64,000 bases of DNA from Plicaturopsis crispa FD-325 SS-3. Its lineage: Eukaryota; Basidiomycota; Agaricomycetes; Amylocorticiales; Amylocorticiaceae. Positions 1 through 12,129 of the stretch are shown here, piece after piece. Location: assembly GCA_000827205.1 (NCBI GenBank), contig KN832557.1, positions 8,493 through 72,492 of the forward strand, read 5' to 3'. The notes below the pieces were generated by a model. It saw only the letters and a program-made list of their open reading frames with translations. It was not told the origin of the DNA and did no database searches. Within the stretch, counting starts at the first letter, position 1; each line of letters begins with the position of its first letter. The position numbers and the translations under genes are program-made.

Positions 1-16
1 TACTCATTCATGTACT

Positions 17-111
17 AGACGCGACCCGCTTCGCACTTATAGGTACATACAATACAGTCGTTACACTATCTTTGCAGTGCGACTGAGACGCGACCCGCTT
101 CGCACTTATAG
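17..111 (-). repeat. 26-bp direct repeat pair, possible Helitron 3' end
   Basis: The same 26-bp string occurs at 17-42 and 86-111, identical in both copies, with starts 69 bp apart. Read on the minus strand, the copy nearest the left edge runs through AAGCGGGTCGCG and ends in CTAG followed by T (CTAG at 15-18). Helitron 3' ends have this form: a short GC-rich imperfect hairpin, then CTRR, inserted before T. The second copy lacks the CTAG. The element body would lie to the right and cannot be delimited. A simple local duplication is the alternative. Confidence 0.4.
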
Positions 112-604
112 TTTCTGACACGTAGATGGGCACTGATGTTGCAGATAAAACCCAGAGAATGACACAGACAGCAAGCAGAAGCAGCGGGGCTCAATAACCT
201 GTAGGAATAACCCAGAGACACTGATGCACGGAAAGCCTGAGGACCCAGATATCACAGAGAACGAGTGAACATCATAGTAGAGGATAGAGGATGTAAGTAC
301 AAAGACGAACGCAACTCTACGGACGTTGTTTGTATGTGTTAGGATCAAGTGGCAACGGTGGCGAGTCTCATACCCAATACCGCCGCATATTCCAACACAT
401 CACACTGATAACTTACCACCAGCTGCGATAGTGGCAGCAAATCTGCTTCCTATGACTTTAGCTGTCCGCAACTGTATTACCGCCAACACACTCCATATTT
501 TCTCTTGCTATCCCCTCTGCCATTGCACTAAGCCCGGTAATAGCTACATATAGAGACTGGCTTCGAGTCTACCCCTTGCCCCTAATACTTATTTACAGTA
601 TCAA
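112..604. other. No recognised gene
   Basis: This stretch lies downstream of the BIR1-type gene. A minus-strand open frame at 106-348 has a hydrophobic start but no recognisable domain or homology pattern. I see no convincing gene, RNA or mobile element here. Confidence 0.5.
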
Positions 605-2505
605 TCACAGTGCTTCAATTCTTTGACGAACCTCAAGGGCCCTCTGCTTGAAAAGTGCAATACTAGCCCGACCATCCACTTCCATCTTTCTGTGCTGCAG
701 CCTTATTTCATGATGAATCCACTCCTCCACTGTCATGCTCTGCTCAGCTTCGGGCATTGAGAATATCTTGCTGCCCAACGAGGCAGGCAGACCACTCACT
801 AGAATAAACATACATATCAGATGCCAAAGAAACTTAGCAGTACAAGACCATGCAGCTTACATGTCGTTGGCGGAGACAATGGCTGACGTGGAGTACCATG
901 ACTATCAGGCACCGGAGATGGCGTCTGCATTGAACGCTGGGGTTCGATAGCGGCAGTGAGTTCAATGCCAGGCATGGCGGTCGCCGCGACGTGGTCCGAT
1001 TGTGAGTTGCTGTTGGGCAGGTCGTCACGAGAGGAGCTGGGGGGCATGTCATCCGACTGCGGGAGAGAACCGCTGGGTTCGTGCATGGATGAAGCGTCCT
1101 GCATGTGAGTGTCGCCGGGAGAGTTGTCGGGCTCGCTATCTGAGATTACGGTGATAGGCGCTGCCGATTTCGGTTTCGATTGGGAAGGGATGCGTTTGGG
1201 CTTCGGTCGAGATTTGGATGGGCCAGACACAACGGGTGATGGCGCACGCTCGTCCTCGACTTCGGCCTGCTCTTCAATGGTGGGTACAACCTTCGTTTTG
1301 GCCTTCGACCGCGATGCCATCCGACGCACGACGGGTGGATCTTCCGGAGCCGTCTCCTTCGCGACCGCTTTGCTCTTGGACGCTACCGAGCGGGAGGCGG
1401 TGCGCTTGGGAGCAGGCATGGGGTCATCCTCATCTTCGTTTGCTGCTGCAGGCTCAGTCGCTCCTTGGGCAGCTGCACTGGCACCTCGTGTGACCCTCCT
1501 TGACGTCGATGCAGCAGCGACGGCCCTCTTTCCCTTGCCCTCTAGTTTGGGTTTAACAGGCCGAGAAGTCGCGGCTGGAGTCTCCGATGCAGCAAGCTCC
1601 TCTGAATCCGACGGTGGATCAGGCTTCTTGGATCGCGACCTCGACACAGCACGAGTAGAACCAGCCCTAGACGGAGGTTTCGAGGACGGAGCAATCGCGG
1701 TGGAGAAAAATGGACAGGGCATGCCTGATTTCTTTACACGTTTTCGGTGCTCTTGCCTATCGTATTGTTCTTGGGTAAATTAAGAGGGACAGGAGGACAT
1801 ATGGGATCCACTTACATGGGATCGTCGTCGTCGTCCCATCCACTCAGTGCGACGTTGCAATAAAGACAAGACGCGGTATCATCGCCCGCCGATTGAGGAG
1901 TAAACACGAAACCAGCCTGAGACATCTACGCCCGACCAATCAGCAAACTGTAGCGAATTGTGTTACAAAACTACGTACCTTTTTCGAGTTGGCTCCGTGT
2001 TTCTTGACTGCGTCGTGTGGCCACAGGCCACTGCTGGTGAACGTATCCAATCGAGCCTTCTCCATAGCCTTGCTAGAAGGTAGACGCGTCGTGTCCGGGA
2101 AAACATAGCTGCACAGACGCGTTGAACAAGGTTTAGCATATTTCCCTGCTGTAGAGGTCAAGAAAACACGTACTCTCCGTCCTCGTCGACGTCAACCTTC
2201 AGACCGCACCTAACGATCGCCCATGGACAAGTACCGCGGCATTTGTCCCAGTGTATATCGAATGGGTCGTCTGATTCATCCCAATCACCAATTTCCTTGC
2301 CGCACATAAAGCAGGTTACGTTGTCTCGGTCCTCCCAGCTCGGATTGAAGTAGAAGCCGGCGTCGGCGAGCGAAGTTGGGGTAGCTTTGAAGGTGTCGGG
2401 GTGAGGCCATTTTACTGCAACGGTAGCTGAAGACTGTTTAGCGGTTGGTTTCTTGACGCGCTTTGATTTCAAGAAAGAATCGATTCTGGCTTGGAGTGCG
2501 TCCAT
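605..2505 (-). CDS. BIR1: BIR-domain protein, Bir1/survivin type
   Basis: Predicted chromosomal passenger complex subunit, the partner of Aurora B and INCENP at centromeres and the spindle midzone. The first ATG at 2505 gives MDALQARIDSFLKSKRVKK. A first BIR repeat follows, with the zinc-ligand pattern CFMC-x(16)-H...C (CFMCGKEIGDWDE, then HWDKCRGTCPW). A second BIR spans several short exons: ARLDTFTSSGLWPHD, AGFVFTPQSAGDDTASCLYC, then EHRKRVKKSGMPCPF. A long Ser/Pro/Lys-rich, probably disordered region is encoded at about 1722-817. The last exon, ending at 605, reads SMTVEEWIHHEIRLQ...VRQRIEAL. Two N-terminal BIRs followed by a long basic tail match fungal Bir1 rather than the short single-BIR animal survivin. 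Exon joins were inferred by eye. It is divergent from WAPL. Confidence 0.85.
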
Positions 2506-2664
2506 GGTGAAAGTCAAAGCGATGAGCGTTCAAGACAAGAGACAGCAGCCGAGGCGGGCACTCGCGCTGTTTCGATTCTCACGTGGGTCCAAGCCAAGAA
2601 CTTGGTCGTTGCGCGACGGCGGCAGTGGCGCGTCCTCGACAGTTTCTTGGAATCTTACCACCAA
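2506..2664. promoter_or_regulatory. Shared BIR1/WAPL divergent promoter
   Basis: Only 159 bp separate the two proposed start codons of the head-to-head BIR1 and WAPL genes, so any core promoters and both 5' UTRs must overlap or lie inside the genes. I see no clear TATA box. Joint control is inferred from the spacing alone. Confidence 0.55.
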
Positions 2665-5600
2665 ATGATTCGCACTTATAGTCGCAAGGCAGCAAAACGA
2701 CAGGCTCAGCGTCGAGAATCCTCGCCTCCAAGCGATACAGAACCAGAACAGGATTTAATTCCACGTCGGAAACGCCAGAAGGTCTTCGTGGAGGTCGTTC
2801 ATCCTCCGTCTTCGCCTGCGGCACCCAAAGCCAGCCCAGTCGCTACAGCTGAGAGCAGAAAACGACGGACATCAGAGAGCGTCTCGCGTCCTAGCTCTGC
2901 AAAGAGAACTAAATCTACACATGCAGATGGTGCGTCCTCACATCTTGATCGCCGACTCTACTGATTTCGTCTCAAGCCTCGTCTTCCCGACTGCCTAGTG
3001 GTCTTCAAGATCAGACAAGGAGTAGTGCTGAAAGCACAACGCGAAACTCGACGCGCCGTAGAGCTTCAACGCGTGCTGTCGGATCAAAGGCTAGCGTGAA
3101 CGACAGCCCCTCCATTGTCGAAGGCACAGCTGTCACCGGTTTGTCACTATCATCCGTCCATATCATGAATTATTCTCATTTAGATGTAGCGACTGCACGT
3201 CCGATGACACCGCCGCCACGAGAATCTCCTAGCCAATTAACTCCTCGAACCCCGTCTAGAATAACGCGAACCTACTCCTCCCGTACTCCGCGTGGGTCTG
3301 CTTCGTCTCCCAGCCTTGCTTCCCCCTCACCCTCTCAGCCCATCCGTCGTACGAATACTTTACCCACTGGGTCCGCCTTGGACGAGGCGCATCTTTCAAC
3401 ACCCACCAAAGCGGCCAAGAACCTCTCAACCTTATTCGACTTCTCCTCTCCACCACATCTCCTCGGAGCCACTGTTTCCCCTGGTAAAGCGGGTGGTGGG
3501 TTGGCAAAGCGAATGCTGAGTAAATCGCGAACGGAGCCGTCACTTGAAAGTGGCAGCGCCAGTGGTTCTTTCAGTTCGTCGTCTTCGTCTCTCTCACGGA
3601 AGCAACCAGCAATTGGCAACCCTTCCACCGCCCAAGGTCTCGCCAAAAGCGGTGGAACCCCCACTGGCTCCTCTTTTGGCGACAATGTCTCACCCTCCCA
3701 CTCACCGTCACAGCATCAGCTTCCCGTAACCGCAAACACGAGAACGTATGCGGGAAAATCCCGATCCTTCCTAGTGGCATTACCTGCTTCCAATGTGCCC
3801 TCTGTTGCCGACCCGCTTTCCATACTGAATCCCACTGACGAAGACCAGGAGGAAATGGAATTACGCGAATCGTACGCGGACCTCCGGCATCGATGGGGCG
3901 TCGACAATTCCGAGGATGATCCTCGCCCTGTGTCCCCATCCCCATCTCCCGGAAGGAACAAGGGGAAAGCAAGGGCATTAGGCCCTTTACCGAGCGGTAT
4001 GATGAACGACTTGAAGAGCATAACGGAGCTCAGAAGTAAGGGGGAAAGCAGGCGGTTCCTAGATGAAGTTGGGTACTTGTTCGAAGGACTTGACTCGAAC
4101 GGAGGGATAACAGTGCGCAGAGCCAGGTTCTTATTTCTTACATCGACAATCAGCGCGAGGAGTCACTGAATTTTTTCGTCTACAGCGCCTTGGAAATAAC
4201 GCTCAAGCTTTGCGATGCCGATTTTGCACGCAAGGCCAAAGCCGCGGACTTTCTTGGACGGACCTGGGATGTCCTTCGTCTTGCCGGTGCTGGAGACGGC
4301 GACAAAGTCGGTCCATGTCCTCTTTCTATTGAAAATCTGCTATTAATCATCGTTTCTGGGTAGATACTCAACATCATTCTCGTATTTTTCACAGCCCTTG
4401 TCGCGCGGGATTCGGGCTCCTTAGCAGATCTAGCCCAAAAGTCTGATTTCGGCCCTACCTTGTTCAGGCTGCTGGAGTCTTGCGACCGTCAAAAAGACAT
4501 ACTGGGCATGGTGACGGCCGGTGCTAGCGATGCACAGCTGAAGCAAGCAGGCATCTTGAGGACGGAGAGGCCTGTGGTGCGCTTCGATGAAAATATAGCA
4601 ATATTGACACGCTAATTCCGTTGCAGCTAACGACTTTGAGCAACACGATAGTCAAGAAGTCGGGCATTTTCCATGAAGGCGTCCCGGTATGTTTCTGGAA
4701 CGTTTTGAGGTATCTTACCTCTAATCTAATTTCGTTAGGTCTCAACCCGTCTACTCATCTCGCATACACTCGTCACACTACCACCTTCCATGTTGCCGCC
4801 TCAGTTCCTATCGACTTTGCGGCATAGTTTAGTCTCAGAACTCTCGCTGGTACCTCCGCGCGTTATGGCCTATATATCTGGGCTTTCCATCCTACCAGCC
4901 TCGCAAGTAAACGAACCCGATTTACCCTCCTTCGAGCATCTAAACAATATGCTCCACATGCTGGATACTTTCCTACTTGGTCAATGGATGCAAGATCAAA
5001 CCCAGGTCGGAAAGGAGTCCCTCGACGGTGACCGGGACTGTTTATCGGACGGGCTTATAGCCCTTTGTGTTACCACCGAAATCATATCTCTGGACAATGG
5101 CGTTGCGGACCGGAGATCACACTGTATGTTCAGTTACATTGTCATATCTGTCGATACATGCTGACGATCTCTTCCAAAGCCGATGCTTGCCTGGAAATCG
5201 CGCTCAAAGTCCTCGTCAATCTCTCTCATGACGATGTTCCTTGGAGCACGAGTCTCATCCGAAATCCATATACCCTTCCTCTGGTCATGCGTCTCGTCGC
5301 ACGGTCAGACCGCGAGCGCTCAGTCTCAGCCGTCAAGAAAGAAGAGGAAGAACTACTCGCGGATGATCGCCATGCTCATTCTCTTGATCGACTATGCCTC
5401 GGCCTAGGTCTCCTCACGAACATAATTCAAGTCATCGACGAGGCCAAAGACTTATGCAGAGAGATCCGTAAGACCCGGTCCCTTTTTAACGTTGTGAACT
5501 AAACCTGAAAAGAAACCTTTTCGTTTTTCAGGCATCGATCCCGCCTGCCGTGCGAAGCGCCAATGCCTTTCCGCTTGCTGCTGCTCGCAGCGCATCAGTG

Positions 5601-5998
5601 GTCTGGAGTGTCTTGTTGCTCTCTATGTCCAGCAAATGAAGTTGGAGGATGCGGGCGCCAACTTCCTCCGGGGGCATATCGCTGTTCTCTTCGGACTGCT
5701 CATGCGCGGATGTCCGGCCAATCAGCGGGTACTTCTCGACGCTTTGCCGGGACGGTCGAATCGCGACAAGCTGTCTGCGCTGGCCGACCAGGCAAGCGAG
5801 TTTGTGGCATTTTACGCCCAGCTGACGGTTCAGCTCGCAGCCGCGAAAGGAACGGAGGTGCATGACGAGTCTGATGCCTACATTCCTTCTGACGGCGACC
5901 GGGGTATCGAGCAAAACGTTCGAGATGGCAAGGGCGAGGTCGTTGCGAGAGATGTAGTCGACTTCTTACGAAACTTACATGACCACGACATGACTTAA
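2665..5998 (+). CDS. WAPL: WAPL cohesin-release factor
   Basis: Predicted wings-apart-like protein, which with Pds5 opens the cohesin ring and releases it from chromatin. The ATG at 2665 starts MIRTYSRKAAKRQAQRRES, like other fungal WAPL proteins. A low-complexity Ser/Pro/Thr/Lys-rich region fills the next 400 or so codons (to about 4000). The helical WAPL domain then begins at ELRSKGESRRFLDEVGYLFE and continues through ALEITLKLCDADFARKAKAA, DFLGRTWDVLRLAG, FGPTLFRLLESCDRQKDI, PWSTSLIRNPYTLPLVMRL and LDRLCLGLGLLTNIIQVIDE. It ends in NFLRGHIAVLFGLLMRGCP...DVVDFLRNLHDHDMT. At least seven short introns interrupt the domain. The gene is tail to tail with tRNase Z, 88 bp apart. Confidence 0.85.
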
Positions 5999-6086
5999 CG
6001 AACCAAGGGTGGAGGTGTTACAAATATGCTACTTACGATTTCAGATACCATGACCATGATACCATTTGACCTAGATTAATTATATC

Positions 6087-9000
6087 TTATATGCTAATGT
6101 TTCTGGGGCCTAAATCATTCGCTACTTGAGCAACCTCCTCCTCTTCCTCACCTTCCTGGGTCACCGTATCATCGTAGCTTTGCTCGATGGCAGGCATGTA
6201 GATATTCATTTTCCACAGATCTCCGATCGTCAGGTGTGCGTGGTCAAACGCAAGCGCCAGCACCGGCTCTCGTCGATCCTCTGCATCGGCCATCGATTGT
6301 GCGATTCCAGGAGGCATCTTTGGATATCGCGCGGAGAAGTGTGTGAGCAGGATATTTTCGGCATGCATTCTGTCCGAATAGTCAACAACCGTTCATGTCT
6401 GGGTTGGGTAACACCGTTTAGCCTCTCACCTTTTCCCAATATCGAGCGCCTGGCCGAAAGTGCTGTGTGCTTTGGCCTTCGCCATCTCGACCTGGTCATC
6501 AGCCATAGTGGCCTCATGTATCAATAGAGTGACGTTTTGACCGGCGGCGACAAGGTTGTGCGTTGGCATGGTGTCACCAGAGAATCTATAGAAATATCAG
6601 TGCCTTTAATGCGACGGACACTGTTAACGACAGCAGACTAACGCAATGCTCCAGCCGGATTTATGTTTGATGATCGCACCAAAACATCGTACACGATGCT
6701 CCATTTCCACCGTTGAAAAGCTACTCAGGCCGAGAGTGGCACACATCTCTTCAGCCGCTCTCTGTGACCTGGATGCATCCGGTTATATGCACGAAAGAGA
6801 TTAAGTGTAAAGACGGAAAGCTAACCCTCGTATGTCACTGCAATGCATAGGCTTGCGCCAGTGCAAAGCCTCGCTGGAAACAAGCCTCACCCCGTTGCCA
6901 GAATCACTCAAGCCAAGGTCCTCGACGTCCGAGTACTCCGATATATAGAGCAAGATAGGCCAGTTGGACACAACGTACAGGGGCTCTTGCGGTAGCGGAT
7001 CGAGCTGGTCAATGATCAGCAAAAGGGGGGATTCAGCGAGTGAGCTGTACGCACTTGCCGACGCATGGCTAGAATTCTAGCGAGTCCAAGATGGTGGTCT
7101 GCGTGGATATGACTGATAAAGATGCACTTCAAGTCTCGAAGGACTTGCCATGCACTGGAAGACGAAACGTCGTCGCTCCCAAAGTGTCTAGAAATGGTGC
7201 CCCAACTTCCTTCGCCGCAATCCAGGAGTATGTTGCCATAGCCTGGGATCATCAACAAATTGCCAGACACTGCAAGTGTCGTTTAATGTCGTTTAGTCAA
7301 GGTCCTGAGTCTCGTAAGGATGTCGTACCATTGCGGTACTTCGTGGGCACCGAGCTGGCAGTGCCTAGAGGTACGATAGCTACATCATCACCGGGAGACC
7401 GTTCTTTCTTGTTCCGTCCGCGAAACTCGTCTACGAGCGTTTGTGCTTCCCTAAAACGTCTTCTGGTGGTGTCGGATAGAAGAGAGTGCACGGGAGACTG
7501 GGTAGCAGGATGAAACAGGTCTTTCTCCGTGAAATCTGCATCCATAACCGGGGCTTTAGCAGGCCGGATATCGACAGACATTCCCGCACGCATCACCGAG
7601 GTGTTTTCTGGCAGGCCAGAGACGTCTGATGATATATCCGTGAGATCATTATGGTCAAACAGAGTAGAAGCTGCCGTACCCGCTACATCTGTCCGCGGAG
7701 CTGTAGAGAATTTGGAAACAGGGAATAACTCGGCGTCCAGCTGATTGAGTCTTAACTGGGTGAGCGCTGCACTAGTGAACGTCATTCGATCTGCGCTATG
7801 CTTTCGCGAGGCTACAAGATGCTATATATGCGCAGGGTGTGTTAGTGGACTTGCTATGTGCGCAGTTCTGAACTAGACTCACATGTACTCCCGGCCCGAA
7901 TCCACGCATGAACGCTTTGTATCGCTCGTCCTCCAGGACTGCAGCACCACATATATGGAAGACAGCACGAACAGCATACTCATCCGTGTCCTCTTTTCGA
8001 TCAGATCGTAGCCTAGCGAGAAGCGGAGAGTCCGCAAAGGTTGACGTTAATGACTGTATGTGAGCGGGACTGGGTGTGTCTAGTATGACGATGACCTATT
8101 AATTGCGCATCAATAATCGATTTCGAACCGCTCAATATCAGTGCTTTTGCTGGACGTGCGTACCCCTGGAGCTTCGGTGGGTGCGACACAATCATCGGCT
8201 TGTACAGTTCTTTCTGTCTTTCCGCCTTGGCCATCGTCTACCATAAATGTGACGGTTTCGCCTCTGGCAAGCTGCCCACGAATGGGACCCCTGGGTACGC
8301 CCAAAGATTCTGCTTTCTTGACGTCAAATTTACCGCGAACGCGTGGGCCAACAACGATGTACGCCGCCGTTGTTTTCGAAGCATGGGTGGGGAGACCGTC
8401 GGACCCAGGATAGGTGAATTTAGGCAAGTGTCGACGAAATCCAGCATAGCTTCCGACTCGCGGTCCCGGCGCAGGTGCGTCCTTGCCAAGATATCAGTTT
8501 CAGCATTTTTTCGTGCGTGCAAAGAGGAAAACGTCATACCTGTGTAGTACCTTCTTTCTTCTTGGTGCTCCGCAGACCACCCTGGGCTACTTTATGTGCT
8601 TCGGTTGGTGAAGATTTCTCCCCTGTGAACATAGAATTGATGATCGTCTTCCGCCAGTCCTGCGCTTGCTGTTCGCTGAGTTGGGATGGGTCCATATTGG
8701 AACGTCGAATGAGTGCAAGAAAATCATTGCGATATGATTCCGACGAGTCTTGGGAGGCAGGATCCACTGCAGACTGCCTTGTCGGGGAGGATGGCATATG
8801 TTTTTTCCGAGGGGAAACAGCCTCGGAAGCAAGACGTTTTCGTTTGAGAGAAGCAGGATCAGCCTCTGCGAGCTCAGACGGGGGTGAACTGGACAAGTCT
8901 GCAGAGTGTACACCGTTAGGCGATATAGGAAAGGCGTATACGGATATGTTTTCGTCCCTGAAGAGCGCATCGGGAGTTGCGGACGACATGTCGCCGAGCA

Positions 9001-9444
9001 GCGGCACTTCTTTAGCTTCCACGACCAAGGAGTCGCTGCAAAAATATCACATTGTGTTTTATGTGTAGCATCCACAAGTGAACGAACCGGAAGACAAATA
9101 AACGCGCTGAAGCTAAGGCATGAGCGAGACCATGCGGTCCAGCTATATGCAATCTCGTGATGCCTGAGTCGGCGAGCGACATGCACAATCCTGGATTGAC
9201 TGTGTCAGGATTTATGAAGCACGCCGCATAAGCCTCACTCACCCGGAAGACCACCAGCTCGCTCAGGCCCAATCGCGGTGAGAAATACACCCTTGGTTTT
9301 CTTCCAGTTCCTTCTGCTCTGCAGGAACGCTCTGCCGGTCGCCTCACCGGCATTGAATATGTATTTCCCGCTCCCAAAAGTGATTACGATGGTCGGGTCG
9401 GTGTCGGACGTGAACGAGGAAAGCACCGACGCGTTCCAATTCAT
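6087..9444 (-). CDS. TRZ1: Long-form tRNase Z (3' tRNA endonuclease)
   Basis: Predicted ELAC2/Trz1-type zinc endonuclease that removes 3' trailers from nuclear and mitochondrial precursor tRNAs. The start at 9444 gives MNWNASVLSSFTSD, then the degenerate N-terminal metallo-beta-lactamase half (TIVITFGSGKYIFNAGEATG). The active C-terminal half contains VPLGTASSVPTKYRNGTTS, GNILLDCGEGSWGTI and the zinc motif SHIHADHHLGL near 7090. It continues with FSGDTMPTHNL, the HEAT box (LLIHEATMADDQ) and HSTFGQALDIG near 6400-6590. The last exon begins ENILLTHFSARYPKMP and ends in a Glu-rich tail. All catalytic motifs of the family are visible. Many short introns are present, and a few exons in the linker (7800-8500) were not resolved exactly. 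No separate mitochondrial targeting peptide is evident upstream in frame. Confidence 0.88.
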
Positions 9445-9672
9445 TGCGACCACGCTAGCTGTCGGAAGAGGGGCTTTTGTATGGATAGAACGTCGCAGGT
9501 TATATGTACAACATTGACGAAGAGATCCGAGACCCAGGACAGCCAGTTTGTCGAAATATCCGATGCGGTGTAGTGAACGGTCCTAGACGTGCAGCTGGGC
9601 GGAAGACAGAAAATATGGATCTGATTTCCGCGGCGCGAATCAACGCGAGTCGCGTCTTTCGATCGATCCACC
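9445..9672. promoter_or_regulatory. Divergent spacer, TRZ1 / uncharacterised gene
   Basis: A 228-bp interval between the two divergent start codons must hold the promoters and 5' UTRs of both genes. No specific element is recognised. Confidence 0.4.
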
Positions 9673-11065
9673 ATGTCTGTAGCGCCCGCCACAAATCTTA
9701 GCGACGCTCTTGCGGCCCTTCAGTCTGTCAGTTCACCTGTCCGACGTATGCTTGGGTCTTTCTGAAACCAGAACGAACAGAAAAGGACTCTCGCGAATGC
9801 GTTCCAAGCTTGGCTGCTGAATAGCGAGGCCACCCTCTCCGAGACTGACTTCAAGTCTGCAAAGAACTTTGCTCGCGCGTTCCGGATCTGGTTCGATAAG
9901 TGTACGCTCGCACCCTCCCTCTGTGTCCGTGCACCCGACGCATGACAGGATGACACAGCTCAGAAGCCCCGCACATGCGAGGAAGACGAGGAGAGCATCC
10001 GGCCCTACAATTTCCACACCGCGCTCGAATTCTTTGCGGATAATTTCCAATGTGACTATGTGTTTATGTCCTCCCCCGTCGGGCTGCGCTGACCCTGAAA
10101 CCATCCGTGCAGTAGAAAGCGATCCGATCCTTGACCACCTTGATCCTACCTCTAAAACTACCCGCGTCGCGGCTAATGTCCGCAGCCTTGCCACATTCCT
10201 GAATGAGCAAGGCATATGGGCCGACAAGGATGCACAGGAAACTATCCGAGTATCGCATGATATGGAGAATGATCTCAAGCGGTCCCAGCGCGTGAAATGG
10301 GTCCTGCACCAATCGGAGATATATTTTGAGCCCAAACTCGGCGGGCATGCACGACTTGTACAGCTCACTGGCGAGGAGGTCGAGGGACTGTACAAGATCA
10401 CCGCTGTTCACGAAAACTACGTGCTAGCGAATAAGAGAAATGAGGATCCCGAGAGTAAGTGCGAATCGTTCCGCGAGGATCCTGACTATGCTAAGCAGTG
10501 GATAAACAGCTGGCGTACCGCTAGTCTCCTCCGAGAATCCTTTCAAGATCTTGATTCCTCATATTGTTGTACAATATCTCAAAGTTGGCGACGATCTTCA
10601 TGCGGGGATCCGGCGAGTCGAGGGATCCGGCTCCTGGGTCATCACATCGTTCCTGTAAGCACATGCATAGCTCTACTTGCCTCTCAGCTGAACCTTGACA
10701 TGCGTAGTGGAGTCGAGCCGAAGATATCTGCCGAGAGCATTCCCCACTTCTCATATGTTGAAGATCCAACCGCGGAAAATCTAGCTGTCGCAGCCGCTGT
10801 TCCTCCCAACGACGCAGACGACGCGGGTGCCGCTCCTAGCAACGACGATGCCTACACGAAGAGGGCAGAAGCGCTCGTTAAAGAGCAGACTCCGAGCGAC
10901 GGGTTTGACGAGGGTCCCTTCACCGAGGCATGGTTTACGGCCCGTGAGATCGATATCGCCAGCGATGAGGAGATTGGCTGGATCTGGGATGAAGACGACG
11001 ACGAATACTCTGACCCCGAATCGGACGACGTCCCTTCATTCCACAACTCAGACGAAGAAAAATGA
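9673..11065 (+). CDS. Uncharacterised protein with acidic C-terminus
   Basis: I do not recognise this family. The ATG at 9673 begins MSVAPATNLSDALAALQ. After a short intron come TLANAFQAWLLNSEATLSE and FARAFRIWFDK, then PYNFHTALEFFADNFQ, a 66-bp intron, and a long exon starting ESDPILDHLDPTSKT. That exon contains FLNEQGIWADKDAQETI and HQSEIYFEPKLGGHARLVQL. A further exon reads FKILIPHIVVQYLKVGDD, and the last encodes a strongly acidic tail (IGWIWDEDDDEYSDPESDD, ending NSDEEK). No signal peptide, membrane segment or catalytic motif is visible, so it looks like a soluble, partly disordered protein. Frames join cleanly across plausible GT/AG introns, which supports a real gene. The first intron's donor (GTCAGT) is the least certain join. 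Confidence 0.6.
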
Positions 11066-11563
11066 AAAGCATTGTATGCTTGTGATCATTGCACTGTATA
11101 TCATCAACTCCATGTAGATACCCATGTACCCTCGAAACAATCTTGCGCAGACAACCGTGGCATCAAACGAGGTGTAGTATCGTGTTCGCCTGTCCGAGAA
11201 ACCTCCGGACAGTGCCAGATGAGATCGCAATCCGTGATATCGGGATGGAGGTCATCTATCCATATCCACATGCAATTGAAGCAATAAATACAATGCAAGC
11301 AATTGAAAACAACAGTGTAGATAGCGAAGCGAAAGAAACATGAGCCTAGTGTAGTTCGTGAAAAGTCGTGACGGGGGTCGTAAGGTGTCGTGAGAGGTCG
11401 TGAAGTATAGAGACATTGATGTTATGGATAGCTGTCGAGATATGTGGCAGGGGAATGGGGGTAAGTGATGTGACTGCGAACCGGGGCGAAATGGATAAAT
11501 AAGCAGATCGAAAACAGATAGACCGGAAATTTTGAAAGCAAACCAGAAAGATGCGATGCAATA
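11066..11563. other. Convergent intergenic spacer
   Basis: This 498-bp spacer between two convergent genes has no supported coding sequence. It contains the short near-repeats GTCGTGA and GGTCGTGA around 11365-11400, and presumably the 3' UTRs of both neighbours. Confidence 0.5.
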
Positions 11564-12129
11564 TTACTGCAGGAATAGGAAGCGGCCTGCTATGTTTTGA
11601 CACCATCCGCGGCACTCGATGGTCTCGAGTTGACGACGCTCTCGCTCTGCCCGCGTGGTCGGCCCGACGAGTCGAACCCAACCGAGGATCCGCGCTTTGT
11701 CGCTAGTGATGAATCGTCCTGAGACCGAGAGAAGAAATCATCCTCGGCCTCGTACGGCGACGATCCAGAATTTATCTACGATGCTAATGTCAGCGACCAT
11801 GTAACCATAACCTCCATAGTCATCTAGCGTACCCATTGTCCAAGCATCTCCGCCACCCGTGATGCCTCCTCTGCACTGAAGTTGCAGTCCGTGCCTTTCT
11901 CGGCATGGAGTCTCAGCAACTCGCTCAGTGTCCGCTTCCCCTTCCCTGCCTCGCCCAGACTTGGTGTCTGGTCTGCGTCTCCTGCGGGGAATATCACTGA
12001 ATTCCGTGGTGTAGTTCTCTCCGGCGCATCCGGGCGTATGTCGGACTCCGACCGGTCCCAGTCTTCGTTCTGCGAGCTGTTGGACGTGATGGAGAGCCCG
12101 GACATGGAGATATCTTCGTCGGTCGACAT
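11564..12129 (-). CDS. Small uncharacterised protein
   Basis: A two-exon gene for a protein of about 168 residues. The ATG at 12129 gives MSTDEDISMSGLSITSNSSQ, a Ser/Asp-rich start, followed by a helix-prone stretch (GKRTLSELLRLHAEKG, FSAEEASRVAEMLGQW). One intron, at roughly 11775-11832, is followed by an exon containing AKARILGWVRLVGPTTRAER and ending ECRGWCQNIAGRFLFLQ. The basic, aromatic C-terminus looks conserved rather than random. I do not recognise the family. No signal peptide or membrane span is seen. An in-frame upstream extension (MHTHTHIF) is less likely because it overlaps a GT microsatellite. Confidence 0.55.

Noticed and set aside
106-348. Possible small secreted protein on the minus strand
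   Set aside because: The start is hydrophobic, but there is no upstream context, no cysteine pattern and no second exon; it overlaps the repeat pair.
1109-1783. Long open frame of 224 codons on the plus strand
   Set aside because: It is the antisense of the Ser/Pro-rich exon of the BIR1-type gene; biased codon use in that exon keeps the opposite strand open.
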